NCBI RefSeq assembly: GCF_000622365.1
Contig: NZ_JASC01000004.1
Span: forward strand, 1-64,000
Reading direction: 5' to 3'
From: Sulfitobacter noctilucae
Lineage (GTDB): Bacteria > Pseudomonadota > Alphaproteobacteria > Rhodobacterales > Rhodobacteraceae
DNA length: 64,000 nucleotides
The position numbers and the translations under genes are program-made. Shown here one piece after another: positions 27,217 to 35,561 of the stretch (positions are counted from its first letter, which is position 1; each line of letters opens with the position of its first letter). A model generated the notes under the pieces. That model had not been told where the DNA came from. It made no database searches and saw only the letters and a list, made by a program, of their open reading frames with translations.

Positions 27217-28089
27217 TTACGCGAGCCCCAGCAAACGGGCGGCATTGCCCTTGATAATGTCAGGGCGCAGCTCGTCCTTGATCGCGATCTTTTCGAAATC
27301 CGACAGCCAGCGTTCGGGTGTGATCATGGGCCAGTCGGAGCCGAAGAGCACCTTCTTTTTCAGGATCGAATTGCAGTATTTCACCAGAATTTCGGGGAAA
27401 TATTTGGGCGACCAGCCCGACAGGTCGATATAGACGTTGGGTTTGTGCTGGGCCACCGCAAGCGCTTCTTCCTGCCAAGGAAAGGACGGATGCGCGAGGA
27501 TGATCTTCATATCAGGGAAATCCACGGCGACATCGTCCATATACATCGGGTTGGAGTATTTCAGCCGCATGCCGTTGCCGCCCGGCATCCCCGACCCTAC
27601 GCCGGTCTGGCCCGTGTGGAACAGCGCGATCCCGCCTTCTTCGGCAATCGCTTCGTACAATTCATAGGCCATGCGGTCGTTGGCATAAAAGCCCTGCATC
27701 GTCGGGTGGAACTTGAACCCCTTGATGCCGAAGTCCTTGATCAGACGGCGGGCTTCGCGCGCGCCCATCTTGCCTTTGTGCGGATCAATCGAGGCGAAGG
27801 GGATCAGCACATCGTCGTTGGCGGCGGCAATCTCGGCGACTTCTTCGTTCTTGTAACGGCGGTAGCCGGTCTCGCGCTCCGCATCGACGGGAAAGATCAC
27901 CGCGGCGATGTTCTGGTCGCGGTAGTGTTGGGCCGTCTGCTCGACCGTTGGTGGGTGGCTCCACGGCGCGCCAAAGTAGTTGGCCATCGTCGCTTGCAGA
28001 TCATCATAGCCGTCATCGGCGTGACAGCCGCAGGGTTCCTCGGCATGGGTGTGGATGTCGATGGCGCGTATTTTTGTCAGGTCGACCAT
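27217..28089 (-). CDS. Amidohydrolase-2 family metalloenzyme (decarboxylase/hydrolase)
   Basis: 290 residues, a TIM-barrel amidohydrolase of the ACMSD/gamma-resorcylate decarboxylase group. The metal site is visible: HxH in IDIHTHAEE, His in GFKFHPTMQG, His in LFHTGQ, His in LAHPSFPW and Asp in LFGSDWPM. It is the last gene of the aromatic operon, 16 bases after the CoA ligase gene. In that setting it probably decarboxylates or hydrolyses an aromatic acid or ring-cleavage intermediate. Confidence 0.8.
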   Translation of the reverse strand: MVDLTKIRAIDIHTHAEEPCGCHADDGYDDLQATMANYFGAPWSHPPTVEQTAQHYRDQNIAAVIFPVDAERETGYRRYKNEEVAEIAAANDDVLIPFASIDPHKGKMGAREARRLIKDFGIKGFKFHPTMQGFYANDRMAYELYEAIAEEGGIALFHTGQTGVGSGMPGGNGMRLKYSNPMYMDDVAVDFPDMKIILAHPSFPWQEEALAVAQHKPNVYIDLSGWSPKYFPEILVKYCNSILKKKVLFGSDWPMITPERWLSDFEKIAIKDELRPDIIKGNAARLLGLA

Positions 28090-28105
28090 AGGTTTGGCCC
28101 TTTCG

Positions 28106-29917
28106 TTACTGTTTGATCACAGCTGTGTCGGACGGCGCATAAAGCCGGTCCAGCAGATGTTTGCGGCGCGTCAGCACCTTGCGGAAATTGAGGTTGCCCT
28201 TGGCGGTCATCTCGCCTTCGGGCATGGAGGCAGGCTCGCTCAGGACAATCAAACGGGTCACACGGGTGGAGCTACCGGCCCCTGTGCGCGATCGCAGGCG
28301 GCTTTCGAATTCACCCTGCATCTTGGTGCAGATGAGAGCACCGCCCGCGTCCTGCGGATCAAAGCCTGCGTTCATTAACGCGGCCCTATCAGGAAAAATC
28401 ATCAGCCCGATCTCGTTGCGGTCGGCACCTGTCACTACCAGATCGGCGGCGAAGGGCGCCAGATGCGCCAGCATATCAAGCCGCAATTGCGCCGCCCGCA
28501 CCCATGTGCCGGTCAGCAGTTTGAAGTCTTCCGAGATCCGTCCATCAAAGCGCATGCCCTGATTGATGTCGGCGGAATCGTTGAATGCCATTGCATCGCC
28601 AGTGATGAAATACCCCTCTTCATCAAACGCTTCTGCGGTCTTGGTCGCGTCGTCCAGATAGCCCGGCATCACGTTAGGCCCTTTGACCCGCACCTCGCAG
28701 CGCATGTCCGCGTCCGGCACAAGCTTGAGCGTGACACCTGTCATCGGAACGCCCACAACACCAGAGCGGTCGATCGGTTCTTGTTGCATCATGGTGGCAG
28801 GCGCGGTTTCGGTCAGCCCCCAAGACGATGTCATCAGCGGGATCTCTCCCTTGATCTCCATCGCCATGCGCTCGAACCCCTGCCAGACATCCTGCGGCAA
28901 GGATGCACCGGCGTAAAAGATCAGGTCGAGGTTTTCGAAGAAGCGCTGCTGCAAGGTTTTATCGTTCTGCAAGGCCTGCAACAACATCGCATAGCCCACC
29001 GGCACATTGAAACTGAGCGAACCTGTGACCATCGACAGGTTTTCCACCGTGCGGTCGAAGAGACCTTTCACCGGCTTGCCGTCGTCAATGTAGAAACTGC
29101 CGCCATTGGCCAGCATCATGTTAAAGTTATGCGAGCCACCAAACACATGGTTCCACGGCAGCCAGTCCACCACGCTGGGCGGACGTTGCCGCAGGAAAGG
29201 CAGCGAATCCGCCACCTGCGTCTGGTTCACGCACATCATGCCTTGGGTGGTCAGCACACCCTTTGGCGCAGAGGTCGAACCGCTGGTCATCAAGATCTTG
29301 GCGACAGTATCAGCGTTCACCTGCCGGTAAGCGGCTTCAAGATCAACGCCTGTATCCCCCTTCAACAGATCATCCACCGCGGTGACGCCGGGTTGCGCGC
29401 CCGGTCGGCTCGCGATGATCTCGACCCCGTCAAAGGCATCCAGCGCCAGTGCTTTGGCGTATTGATCTGCATCTTCAACAAAGGCCATCCGTGGTTTGAT
29501 CAGCTCCACCGCATGCGTCAGCCGAGGATGGGCTGCTTCGATCAGCGAGTATTGTTCGGCCACGGGGGCTGTCGGCATGCCGATGTACTGTGCGGCAAGA
29601 CTGAGCAGCCCGTGATCCACACTGTTGGCCGACATGATGAGCAATGGTGTGTCCGGCCCCATGCCCCGCGCCAGCAACGCCTGCGCTAGGGCGCGCACCT
29701 TGCCCAGCGTGGACGCATAGCTTTCGCTGCGCCATCCCGCGCCGCTGCGTTCAGCCAGAAAGGTCCGCTCAGGCGCTTTTCCCGCCCAATCGTGCAGCCA
29801 GACGCCCGTTTTTTCCACCACCGGTCCCAACGGATACTCAGATCGCAACAGTATCGTGCCATCATCGCGGTCTTCGCGAGTGACTGCATGTCCAAGATAG
29901 TCGGATGTGCGTTTCAT
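28106..29917 (-). CDS. fcs: Feruloyl-CoA synthetase-like AMP-forming acyl-CoA ligase
   Basis: 603 residues of the ANL superfamily. The AMP/ATP motif is ILMTSGSTSAPKGVL, and later cores are SSWGLTETAPATM, GYFITGDAMAF and FDGRISEDFKLLTGTWV. That last segment and the overall length fit feruloyl-CoA synthases and not short-chain ligases. It would activate a hydroxycinnamate such as ferulate or p-coumarate as its CoA thioester. Its ATG shares a base with the marR stop (TGATG). Substrate identity is inferred from family and neighbours. Confidence 0.83.
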   Translation of the reverse strand: MKRTSDYLGHAVTREDRDDGTILLRSEYPLGPVVEKTGVWLHDWAGKAPERTFLAERSGAGWRSESYASTLGKVRALAQALLARGMGPDTPLLIMSANSVDHGLLSLAAQYIGMPTAPVAEQYSLIEAAHPRLTHAVELIKPRMAFVEDADQYAKALALDAFDGVEIIASRPGAQPGVTAVDDLLKGDTGVDLEAAYRQVNADTVAKILMTSGSTSAPKGVLTTQGMMCVNQTQVADSLPFLRQRPPSVVDWLPWNHVFGGSHNFNMMLANGGSFYIDDGKPVKGLFDRTVENLSMVTGSLSFNVPVGYAMLLQALQNDKTLQQRFFENLDLIFYAGASLPQDVWQGFERMAMEIKGEIPLMTSSWGLTETAPATMMQQEPIDRSGVVGVPMTGVTLKLVPDADMRCEVRVKGPNVMPGYLDDATKTAEAFDEEGYFITGDAMAFNDSADINQGMRFDGRISEDFKLLTGTWVRAAQLRLDMLAHLAPFAADLVVTGADRNEIGLMIFPDRAALMNAGFDPQDAGGALICTKMQGEFESRLRSRTGAGSSTRVTRLIVLSEPASMPEGEMTAKGNLNFRKVLTRRKHLLDRLYAPSDTAVIKQ

Positions 29918-30402
29918 CAGCCTTCTCCGGTCTGGCCGATTTCGATGCTGTGCAAGGCAGCGATCACGGCTGTGCGCGTTGCCTCGTCAATGCCAGACAA
30001 CAGGCGTTTTTCGTGGACAGCAACGGCAGCGGTCGCTTTCTCATAGAGCCGTCTGCCCGCCAGCGTGGCAGTCAAAGCATAGGCGCGGCGGTCGGTCGGC
30101 ACACGGTCGCGGTTGATCAGCGCCCGGCGTTCCAACTCATCCATGAGGACCACCAAATTGGGCCGTTCGATATCCATCGCGGCGGCAAGCTGCGATTGGC
30201 TCAGGCCCGGATTATCAACGATCAGCACCAGCGCCGTATAGGTCAGCATCCGCAGGTCGAAGGGCTTGAGTGTTGCCACCAGATCGGCTTGCACCACGTT
30301 GAAAGCCCGTTTCATGTGATACCCGACCGACAGGCGCAGCGTAGCGTCGTTGATCTGGTCAGCAGCGGGATCGGGAACGGGCGAAAGCTCGGGCCGTTTC
30401 AT
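29917..30402 (-). CDS. MarR-family regulator of the hydroxycinnamate-type operon
   Basis: 161 residues from the ATG at 30402, four bases after the crotonase stop; a start at 30426 inside that gene is possible. The winged helix lies in LSQSQLAAAMDIERPNLVVLMDELE and RDRVPTDRRAYALTATLAG. Regulators in this position (CouR, FerC types) are released from DNA by aryl-CoA thioesters. It is co-transcribed with its probable targets, and the 17-base inverted repeat at 31207 is the likely binding site, giving autoregulation. Confidence 0.85.
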   Translation of the reverse strand: MKRPELSPVPDPAADQINDATLRLSVGYHMKRAFNVVQADLVATLKPFDLRMLTYTALVLIVDNPGLSQSQLAAAMDIERPNLVVLMDELERRALINRDRVPTDRRAYALTATLAGRRLYEKATAAVAVHEKRLLSGIDEATRTAVIAALHSIEIGQTGEG

Positions 30403-30406
30403 CTTG

Positions 30407-31162
30407 TCACCTGAATTTCGGGGCACGCTTTTCCAGAAAGGCGCTCAGCCCCTCTTCTGCGTCCGGTGTGGTTTGCGCCAAGGCTGCGGCAAGGGATTCC
30501 GTAAACAATCCATCCGATTGGCCCATATCGCTGATCCGCGCGATGGATTGTATCATCAGATAATTGGACAGCGGCGCGTTGCGGGCAACCTTGCCGGCAA
30601 GCTCCTGGGCCAGTGCCAGGGCTTCGCCCTCCCCCACGGCGTAGTGTGTCAGGCCCAGCGCCAGCCCTTCATCAGCGCCGTATTTGCGACCGGTCAGCAT
30701 CATTTCTGTCATCCGGTCCGGCCCAAGCAGACGACCAACCCGTGCCGTCGCCCCGCCACCGACAAAGATACCGCGTCGTCCTTCGGGCAGTTGAAACAAG
30801 GTAGAGGGTTCGGCGATGCGTACATGGGTTGATGCGGCCAGTTCCAGACCGCCCCCAATAACCGCCCCGAACATGGCCGAGACCACGGCCAGCCCGCCAA
30901 ACTGGATCTTATCCATCACCTGATGCCAGCGCCGCGAGTGGTACAGGTTTTCCTCTGCCGAGCGGTGCACATGTTCGGACAGATCAAGCCCGGAGCAAAA
31001 ATGCCCTGCGACACCGGTCAGGATGACCACCCGAACGTCTTTGGGGGGTGCTGTGAAAAAAGCATCAAGCGCTTCCAGCAGTTCTTCGCACATGGCGTTG
31101 CGTTTGTCGGGGCGGTTCATTGTCAGCGTGGCGATGGGGCCATCGATGTCGATCTTCAGCAC
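30407..31162 (-). CDS. Crotonase-family enoyl-CoA hydratase
   Basis: 251 residues. Oxyanion-hole segments are HFCSGLDLSEH and FGAVIGGGLELAAS. The catalytic Glu region reads LPEGRRGIFVGGG. It is first in the operon with marR, the CoA ligase and the amidohydrolase, so it should hydrate the aryl-enoyl-CoA produced by the ligase. Whether it also cleaves the product to an aldehyde, as feruloyl-CoA hydratase/lyases do, cannot be told here. No vanillin dehydrogenase is adjacent. Confidence 0.83.
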   Translation of the reverse strand: MLKIDIDGPIATLTMNRPDKRNAMCEELLEALDAFFTAPPKDVRVVILTGVAGHFCSGLDLSEHVHRSAEENLYHSRRWHQVMDKIQFGGLAVVSAMFGAVIGGGLELAASTHVRIAEPSTLFQLPEGRRGIFVGGGATARVGRLLGPDRMTEMMLTGRKYGADEGLALGLTHYAVGEGEALALAQELAGKVARNAPLSNYLMIQSIARISDMGQSDGLFTESLAAALAQTTPDAEEGLSAFLEKRAPKFR

Positions 31163-31206
31163 AGGCGGCTCCTGAAAAGACGGGTCAGCGGGAACGTTTC
31201 AATAAT

Positions 31207-31223
31207 AGTTATACAGCATAACT
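31207..31223. promoter_or_regulatory. Probable MarR operator upstream of the crotonase operon
   Basis: A perfect inverted repeat AGTTAT-ACAGC-ATAACT lies 45 bases upstream of the crotonase start, inside the AT-rich divergent promoter. The 17-base length with 6-base arms is typical for MarR-family dimers. Confidence 0.65.
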
Positions 31224-31381
31224 TTATTTGGCTAGATATTTTTCGCTCTGAAAAAATCTTCGTCAGCAGCAAAGACGTCGCTGATCCCGAAAACATCGAT
31301 AAATTGGCGGTCATTGCGCACAGAAGCAATTTTTTAACACCTCGTACGTACTCAGGTGTGCAACTGAGAATGGAGTATGAA

Positions 31382-33178
31382 ATGGCGCGGGACCAAGCGG
31401 CGCATTCAAGCGGCATAAGGGCGTTTCATATTGCCGTCATCGGGTTGTCCTTACTCCTTACGCTGACGGCTTGGCACTTTGCGACCCGTCAGGTTGAACT
31501 TCAAACGAAACAGCGTTTCGACGGGGCCAGCAGCCGTCTGCTCGCCTTGATCGAAGAACGGATGAACAAATACGAAGATGCGCTTTGGTCAGGCGTTGCC
31601 GCAGTCGAATCGCATGGCGGTGACATGTCACATGAAGAATGGGAGCAATTCTCCCGCAACCTGCGTATAGGCGAACGGTATCCGGGCATCAGTGGTATCG
31701 GCGTCATTCACTATCACACTGGCGAAACCCTTCCCGCCTATCTGGCCGAACAGCGCAAGGTCAGACCTGATTTCAGGGTGTTCCCCGAACATGCATATTC
31801 TGAATATATGCCGATCACCTATGTTGAACCCCGCGAAGCGAACGAGGCAGCCATCGGGCTTGATGTGGCCTATGAAACCAATCGGCGCACGGCTGCCCTG
31901 CTAAGCCGCGACAGTGGTCAGGCTCAAATCACCGGACCTATCGTGTTGGTGCAGGATTCGGCCAAGACACCGGGTTTTCTGTTCTATGCCCCCTTCTATC
32001 GCGATGGCCCACCTGGTTTCCTGCGAGGGCGGCGGTCGCGCTTTATCGGCGCAGTCTACGCACCATTTGTGGTCAACCGTCTGGTTGATGGTCTGCTGTC
32101 GCAAAACGTCCGCGGCGTTCGGTTCAGTATCCGTGACGGAGACAAGGTAATTTTCGACGAACATGAAGCGCAGGACGAAAATACAGACCCGAACCCCATG
32201 TTCTCGCAGGAGGTTCCGCTGGAGCTTTATGGACGCACCTGGCTGATCGATATCCGTACGAACATGGCGTTCCGGGCAGAGAATACGCAGTCCAAGCCGA
32301 CGATTATTCTGGCTGCGGGGCTCGTGATCGAATGTTTAATCATACTGCTGCTGTACCAGATGTCACAAGCCAACGCGCGCGCCATCAGCTATGCCGACCG
32401 CGTCACCGAAAGATTGAAGGAAGAAAGTCAGGCGCTGGAAGCGACAAATCAGGAATTGAGCCACAAGAATGAAGAACTAGAGCAATACGCCTATGTCACT
32501 TCGCATGATCTCAAGACACCCATACGGGGCATCGGCGGCCTGACTGAGATGATACAGGAGGATTTGAAAGACTATTTTCAATCTCCCGATGCCAACTTCG
32601 AAGTTGCTGAAAACCTCGAACACATTCTGGAAAGGGTCAGGCGAATGGACCAGCTGACACGCGGGATATTGGAATTTTCTCAAATTTCACCGCAGTTGGA
32701 TGCCAACAACCATGTGGAACTGACTGAAATCGTCAAGGCCCTGCGTTTGGATTTCGAGCTCTCGCCGGGGAATCTGCGCCTCGACACCGACGTGGACCGC
32801 ATCTCGGTAGATACGATCAATTTCCGCAGGGTCATAGAAAACCTGGTGGGCAATGCCATCAAATACCACCACGCGCCAGAGGAGATGCAGATTGTCGTGA
32901 CCGTCCGTGAAGAAGGTCCAAATTGCCGCGTGTCAGTGGCGGATAACGGCCCTGGGATCGATGAACGTTATCACGAGCGCATTTTTGAAGTCTTCCAAAC
33001 CCTACGTGCGGCGGACGCCCCGGAAAGCACCGGCATCGGCCTCGCAATTGTGAAGAAAGCAATCAAACGGCATGGCAGTGGGATCACCCTGACCTCCGAG
33101 CCGGGCAAGGGGGCTACTTTCACGTTTGAATGGCCGATTTCGAGCACTAAAAATACCGCGTCGGAAATGGCCGCATAG
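31382..33178 (+). CDS. Membrane sensor histidine kinase with CHASE domain
   Basis: 598 residues from the ATG at 31382, which has GGAG six bases upstream; ATG at 31370 is an alternative. TM1 is at ~14-34, followed by a periplasmic CHASE domain (~45-295, with GIGVIHYHTGETLPAY and FLFYAPFYR) and TM2 at ~305-325. A coiled coil (~335-368) links to HisKA with His375 in YVTSHDLKTPIRG. HATPase motifs are NLVGNAIKYHH, VADNGPGIDERYH and STGIGLAIVKKA. It has no receiver domain and no adjacent response regulator. It is divergent from the aromatic operon but its signal is unknown. Confidence 0.88.
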   Translation: MARDQAAHSSGIRAFHIAVIGLSLLLTLTAWHFATRQVELQTKQRFDGASSRLLALIEERMNKYEDALWSGVAAVESHGGDMSHEEWEQFSRNLRIGERYPGISGIGVIHYHTGETLPAYLAEQRKVRPDFRVFPEHAYSEYMPITYVEPREANEAAIGLDVAYETNRRTAALLSRDSGQAQITGPIVLVQDSAKTPGFLFYAPFYRDGPPGFLRGRRSRFIGAVYAPFVVNRLVDGLLSQNVRGVRFSIRDGDKVIFDEHEAQDENTDPNPMFSQEVPLELYGRTWLIDIRTNMAFRAENTQSKPTIILAAGLVIECLIILLLYQMSQANARAISYADRVTERLKEESQALEATNQELSHKNEELEQYAYVTSHDLKTPIRGIGGLTEMIQEDLKDYFQSPDANFEVAENLEHILERVRRMDQLTRGILEFSQISPQLDANNHVELTEIVKALRLDFELSPGNLRLDTDVDRISVDTINFRRVIENLVGNAIKYHHAPEEMQIVVTVREEGPNCRVSVADNGPGIDERYHERIFEVFQTLRAADAPESTGIGLAIVKKAIKRHGSGITLTSEPGKGATFTFEWPISSTKNTASEMAA

Positions 33179-33200
33179 CATGGTTGCCTTAAGCCGAGGG

Positions 33201-34205
33201 CTAGCAATACCGTTCCGGCCCAACCCATTGCACCGCCGAATAGCGATCTCCATGGGCCCATCCCACCGGCAGAACCTTTTCGATCGCGGCCATGTATTCT
33301 GCACTCAGCGACAGTTCCGCGCCCTGTAGAATTTCGGCGAAGTGCGTGACAGAGCGGGTGCCAGGTATCGGAATGATATGGTCACCCTTGGCCAAGAGCC
33401 ATGCCATCGCCAGGCCCGCAGTGGCGATGCCCATATCCGCAGCCAATGCCTGAAACCCCGAAACAGCTGAGATGTTAGCGGCGTAGTTCGGCTGCATAAA
33501 TCGTGGGTTGTTCTGCAAAAAAGGCAGCGCCTGCGCAGCCTTAAAGCTCAGGGGGTTGTCCGTTAGTAACGATCGCCCCACGGGTGAGAATGCCACCAGC
33601 GCTGTACCAAGCTCGGCACAGGTCTGGACAAGGCCCAACTCGGGTGCGCGGGTCGACAAGGAGTACTCAGATTGCACAGCTGCGACCGGATGCACCGCAT
33701 GAGCACGGCGCAGCGAGCTAGGCGCAATCTCCGAAAAGCCTATGCTTTTGGCTTTGCCCGCTTTGACCAAGCTGGCCATGGTTTCGGCGACTTCTTCGAT
33801 GGGTATTTCGGGATCACGGCGGTGCACATAATAGAGATCGACCGCCTCTATCCCCATCCGCTTCAAACTGCCTTCCAACTCGGCTTCTAGATGCGCGCGG
33901 GAATTATCGAAATAATTGCCTGATCCATCAGCCTTGCGCCGAATGCCACCCTTTGTCGCGATGGAAAAGAAATCACGCGCAGTCGGGTTTGCTGCAAGAT
34001 AGCTTCCGATCACGGATTCTGATCCGCCCATGCCATAGACGTTTGACGTGTCGATATGGTTCACCCCCGCATCGCGGGCCGCGTCCAGGATGGCGTGGCT
34101 GTCAACTTCGGTGGTAGGTCCGTAGAAATCAGAAAACGACATCGCACCAATGCCGATGGGATGGACCAATGGCCCGCCCGCCCCAAGCTGCCGTTTCTGT
34201 ACCAT
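33201..34205 (-). CDS. Aldo/keto reductase
   Basis: 334 residues. The catalytic tetrad can be placed: Asp in GVNHIDTSNVYGMG, Tyr in the same segment, Lys in FSIATKGGIRRK and His in LYYVHRRDP. The C-terminal PIPGTRSVTHFAEI binds NADP. It belongs to the AKR13/YajO-like group acting on small aldehydes or ketones. It lies 123 bases downstream of the Tm-1-like gene on the same strand, so it may be the distal member of that unit or have its own promoter. Confidence 0.85.
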   Translation of the reverse strand: MVQKRQLGAGGPLVHPIGIGAMSFSDFYGPTTEVDSHAILDAARDAGVNHIDTSNVYGMGGSESVIGSYLAANPTARDFFSIATKGGIRRKADGSGNYFDNSRAHLEAELEGSLKRMGIEAVDLYYVHRRDPEIPIEEVAETMASLVKAGKAKSIGFSEIAPSSLRRAHAVHPVAAVQSEYSLSTRAPELGLVQTCAELGTALVAFSPVGRSLLTDNPLSFKAAQALPFLQNNPRFMQPNYAANISAVSGFQALAADMGIATAGLAMAWLLAKGDHIIPIPGTRSVTHFAEILQGAELSLSAEYMAAIEKVLPVGWAHGDRYSAVQWVGPERYC

Positions 34206-34328
34206 GCGATTGCTCCCCGATGCGCTTTATGTTGAACTGAACATCGCAACCGCGCAACGGATTGTCCACGCGGGATCGCATCCCACGGTTTGAGATTGCA
34301 TGTATCGCAAAGGCGGAGTGGTCGGTTA

Positions 34329-35561
34329 CTAGACCGCGATCACACCCTCGGCCCGCCACGCGTCAAAGACCTCGAGCACCATATCCGTGAACGCGGTATC
34401 GTTGATATGCGCATCCATCGAAATCAGGCGCAGGTTATCGGGGCAGCGCAGCTTGATCTCTTCCACGAAGGCCGCGAGCCCTTCGGGATCACAAAGCGGT
34501 CCGCCGGGGCGGTCCCACTCGTTGCCGCCCTGCTCGGGCAGGATAAGCACACTTGGCCCTTTCGCGCTTGCCAACTTACTGCACATCTCGCGCGCCATTT
34601 CGCGGCGCTGCTCAGCGGTCATCATCACCGAAGACAGCAACCGGTTGTGTGCATGCACTTCTTGCCCGGCCAGTTTGGGTGGAACGTCCTGCCAGCCCAC
34701 GAAATCAACCAGATCGTAACAGCCCGGTGCCACGATCTGCGGTGTGCCATTGCGGCCAGCGGCGGTCATCCGGTCTGCGCCGGCGCTGATGTTCGACCCC
34801 ATCAGGTGGTTGCCGACTTCTTGTGGCGCAAAATCCATAACGGCGGCGAATGCGCCTTCTGCGGCTAGGCTTTCGAATGCGCGCCCGCCCATGCCTGTCG
34901 CGTGAAACACCGCCACTTCAAAACCGCGTTCTTCCAATGCCGGTTTCAGCGCCACCATATAGCGCAACACGGTTTTGCCGAATGACGTCATCCCGATCAG
35001 CGGTCGGTCCCGACGCGGCGGCTCCACCGCCCGGGCGGCCCCCAGCACCGCGCCCGCCGCCTGTGACAGCGACGCCTTGCAAACCGAATTCAAACCATAA
35101 AGTCCGCCTGCCCAGAGAAGCATCTGCACATCCGCAGCCAGCCGTTCTGGCGGGATCAACGCTGAAAAGCTGACCGTTGATACGATGTATTTCGGCACGC
35201 CCAGCGGCAGAGCGGCGCAAAGGTCCAGCGCGAGGTCGGTGCCCATTGTACCGCCCAGAACGATCACGCCGTCGAATTGGCCCTCCCGGTGCAGCTGTAC
35301 TGCAAGCCTTGCCGCCCCTTTTGCCATGATCTGCATCGCCAGATTTTCGTCATCGCCGTCAATGGCTTCCTTGATCGAATGCCCTCCCGCATCGGCGACT
35401 TGATGTTTGGAATAGTCCGTCGGTTGCGTTGGATCGCCCAATACGCTGACATCCATGCTCAGCACGGCGCCACCCTGCCCTTCGATCACCTCGCGCAGAT
35501 AGGTTAATTCTTCGTCTTTGGTGTCGTAGGTGCCAACGACCAGAATTGTGCGGTCCGTCAT
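34329..35561 (-). CDS. Tm-1-like ATP-binding protein (UPF0261)
   Basis: 410 residues from the ATG at 35561, whose ATGA overlaps the aldehyde dehydrogenase stop. It starts ILVVGTYDTKDEELTYL, the hallmark of the UPF0261/Tm-1 N-terminal domain. VIVLGGTMGTDLALD and VFHATGMGGRAFESLA line the nucleotide site, and the C-terminal half contains DFVGWQDVPP and LILPEQGGNEWDRPGGP. The plant relative Tm-1 binds ATP and blocks a viral replicase; the bacterial function is unsettled. Coupling to an aldehyde dehydrogenase points to a catabolic role. Confidence 0.85.
   Translation of the reverse strand: MTDRTILVVGTYDTKDEELTYLREVIEGQGGAVLSMDVSVLGDPTQPTDYSKHQVADAGGHSIKEAIDGDDENLAMQIMAKGAARLAVQLHREGQFDGVIVLGGTMGTDLALDLCAALPLGVPKYIVSTVSFSALIPPERLAADVQMLLWAGGLYGLNSVCKASLSQAAGAVLGAARAVEPPRRDRPLIGMTSFGKTVLRYMVALKPALEERGFEVAVFHATGMGGRAFESLAAEGAFAAVMDFAPQEVGNHLMGSNISAGADRMTAAGRNGTPQIVAPGCYDLVDFVGWQDVPPKLAGQEVHAHNRLLSSVMMTAEQRREMAREMCSKLASAKGPSVLILPEQGGNEWDRPGGPLCDPEGLAAFVEEIKLRCPDNLRLISMDAHINDTAFTDMVLEVFDAWRAEGVIAV

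Noticed and set aside
30923-33178. Kinase frame extended to 30923
   Set aside because: The extension lies antisense to the crotonase gene and across its promoter; a membrane sensor start with GGAG is at 31382.
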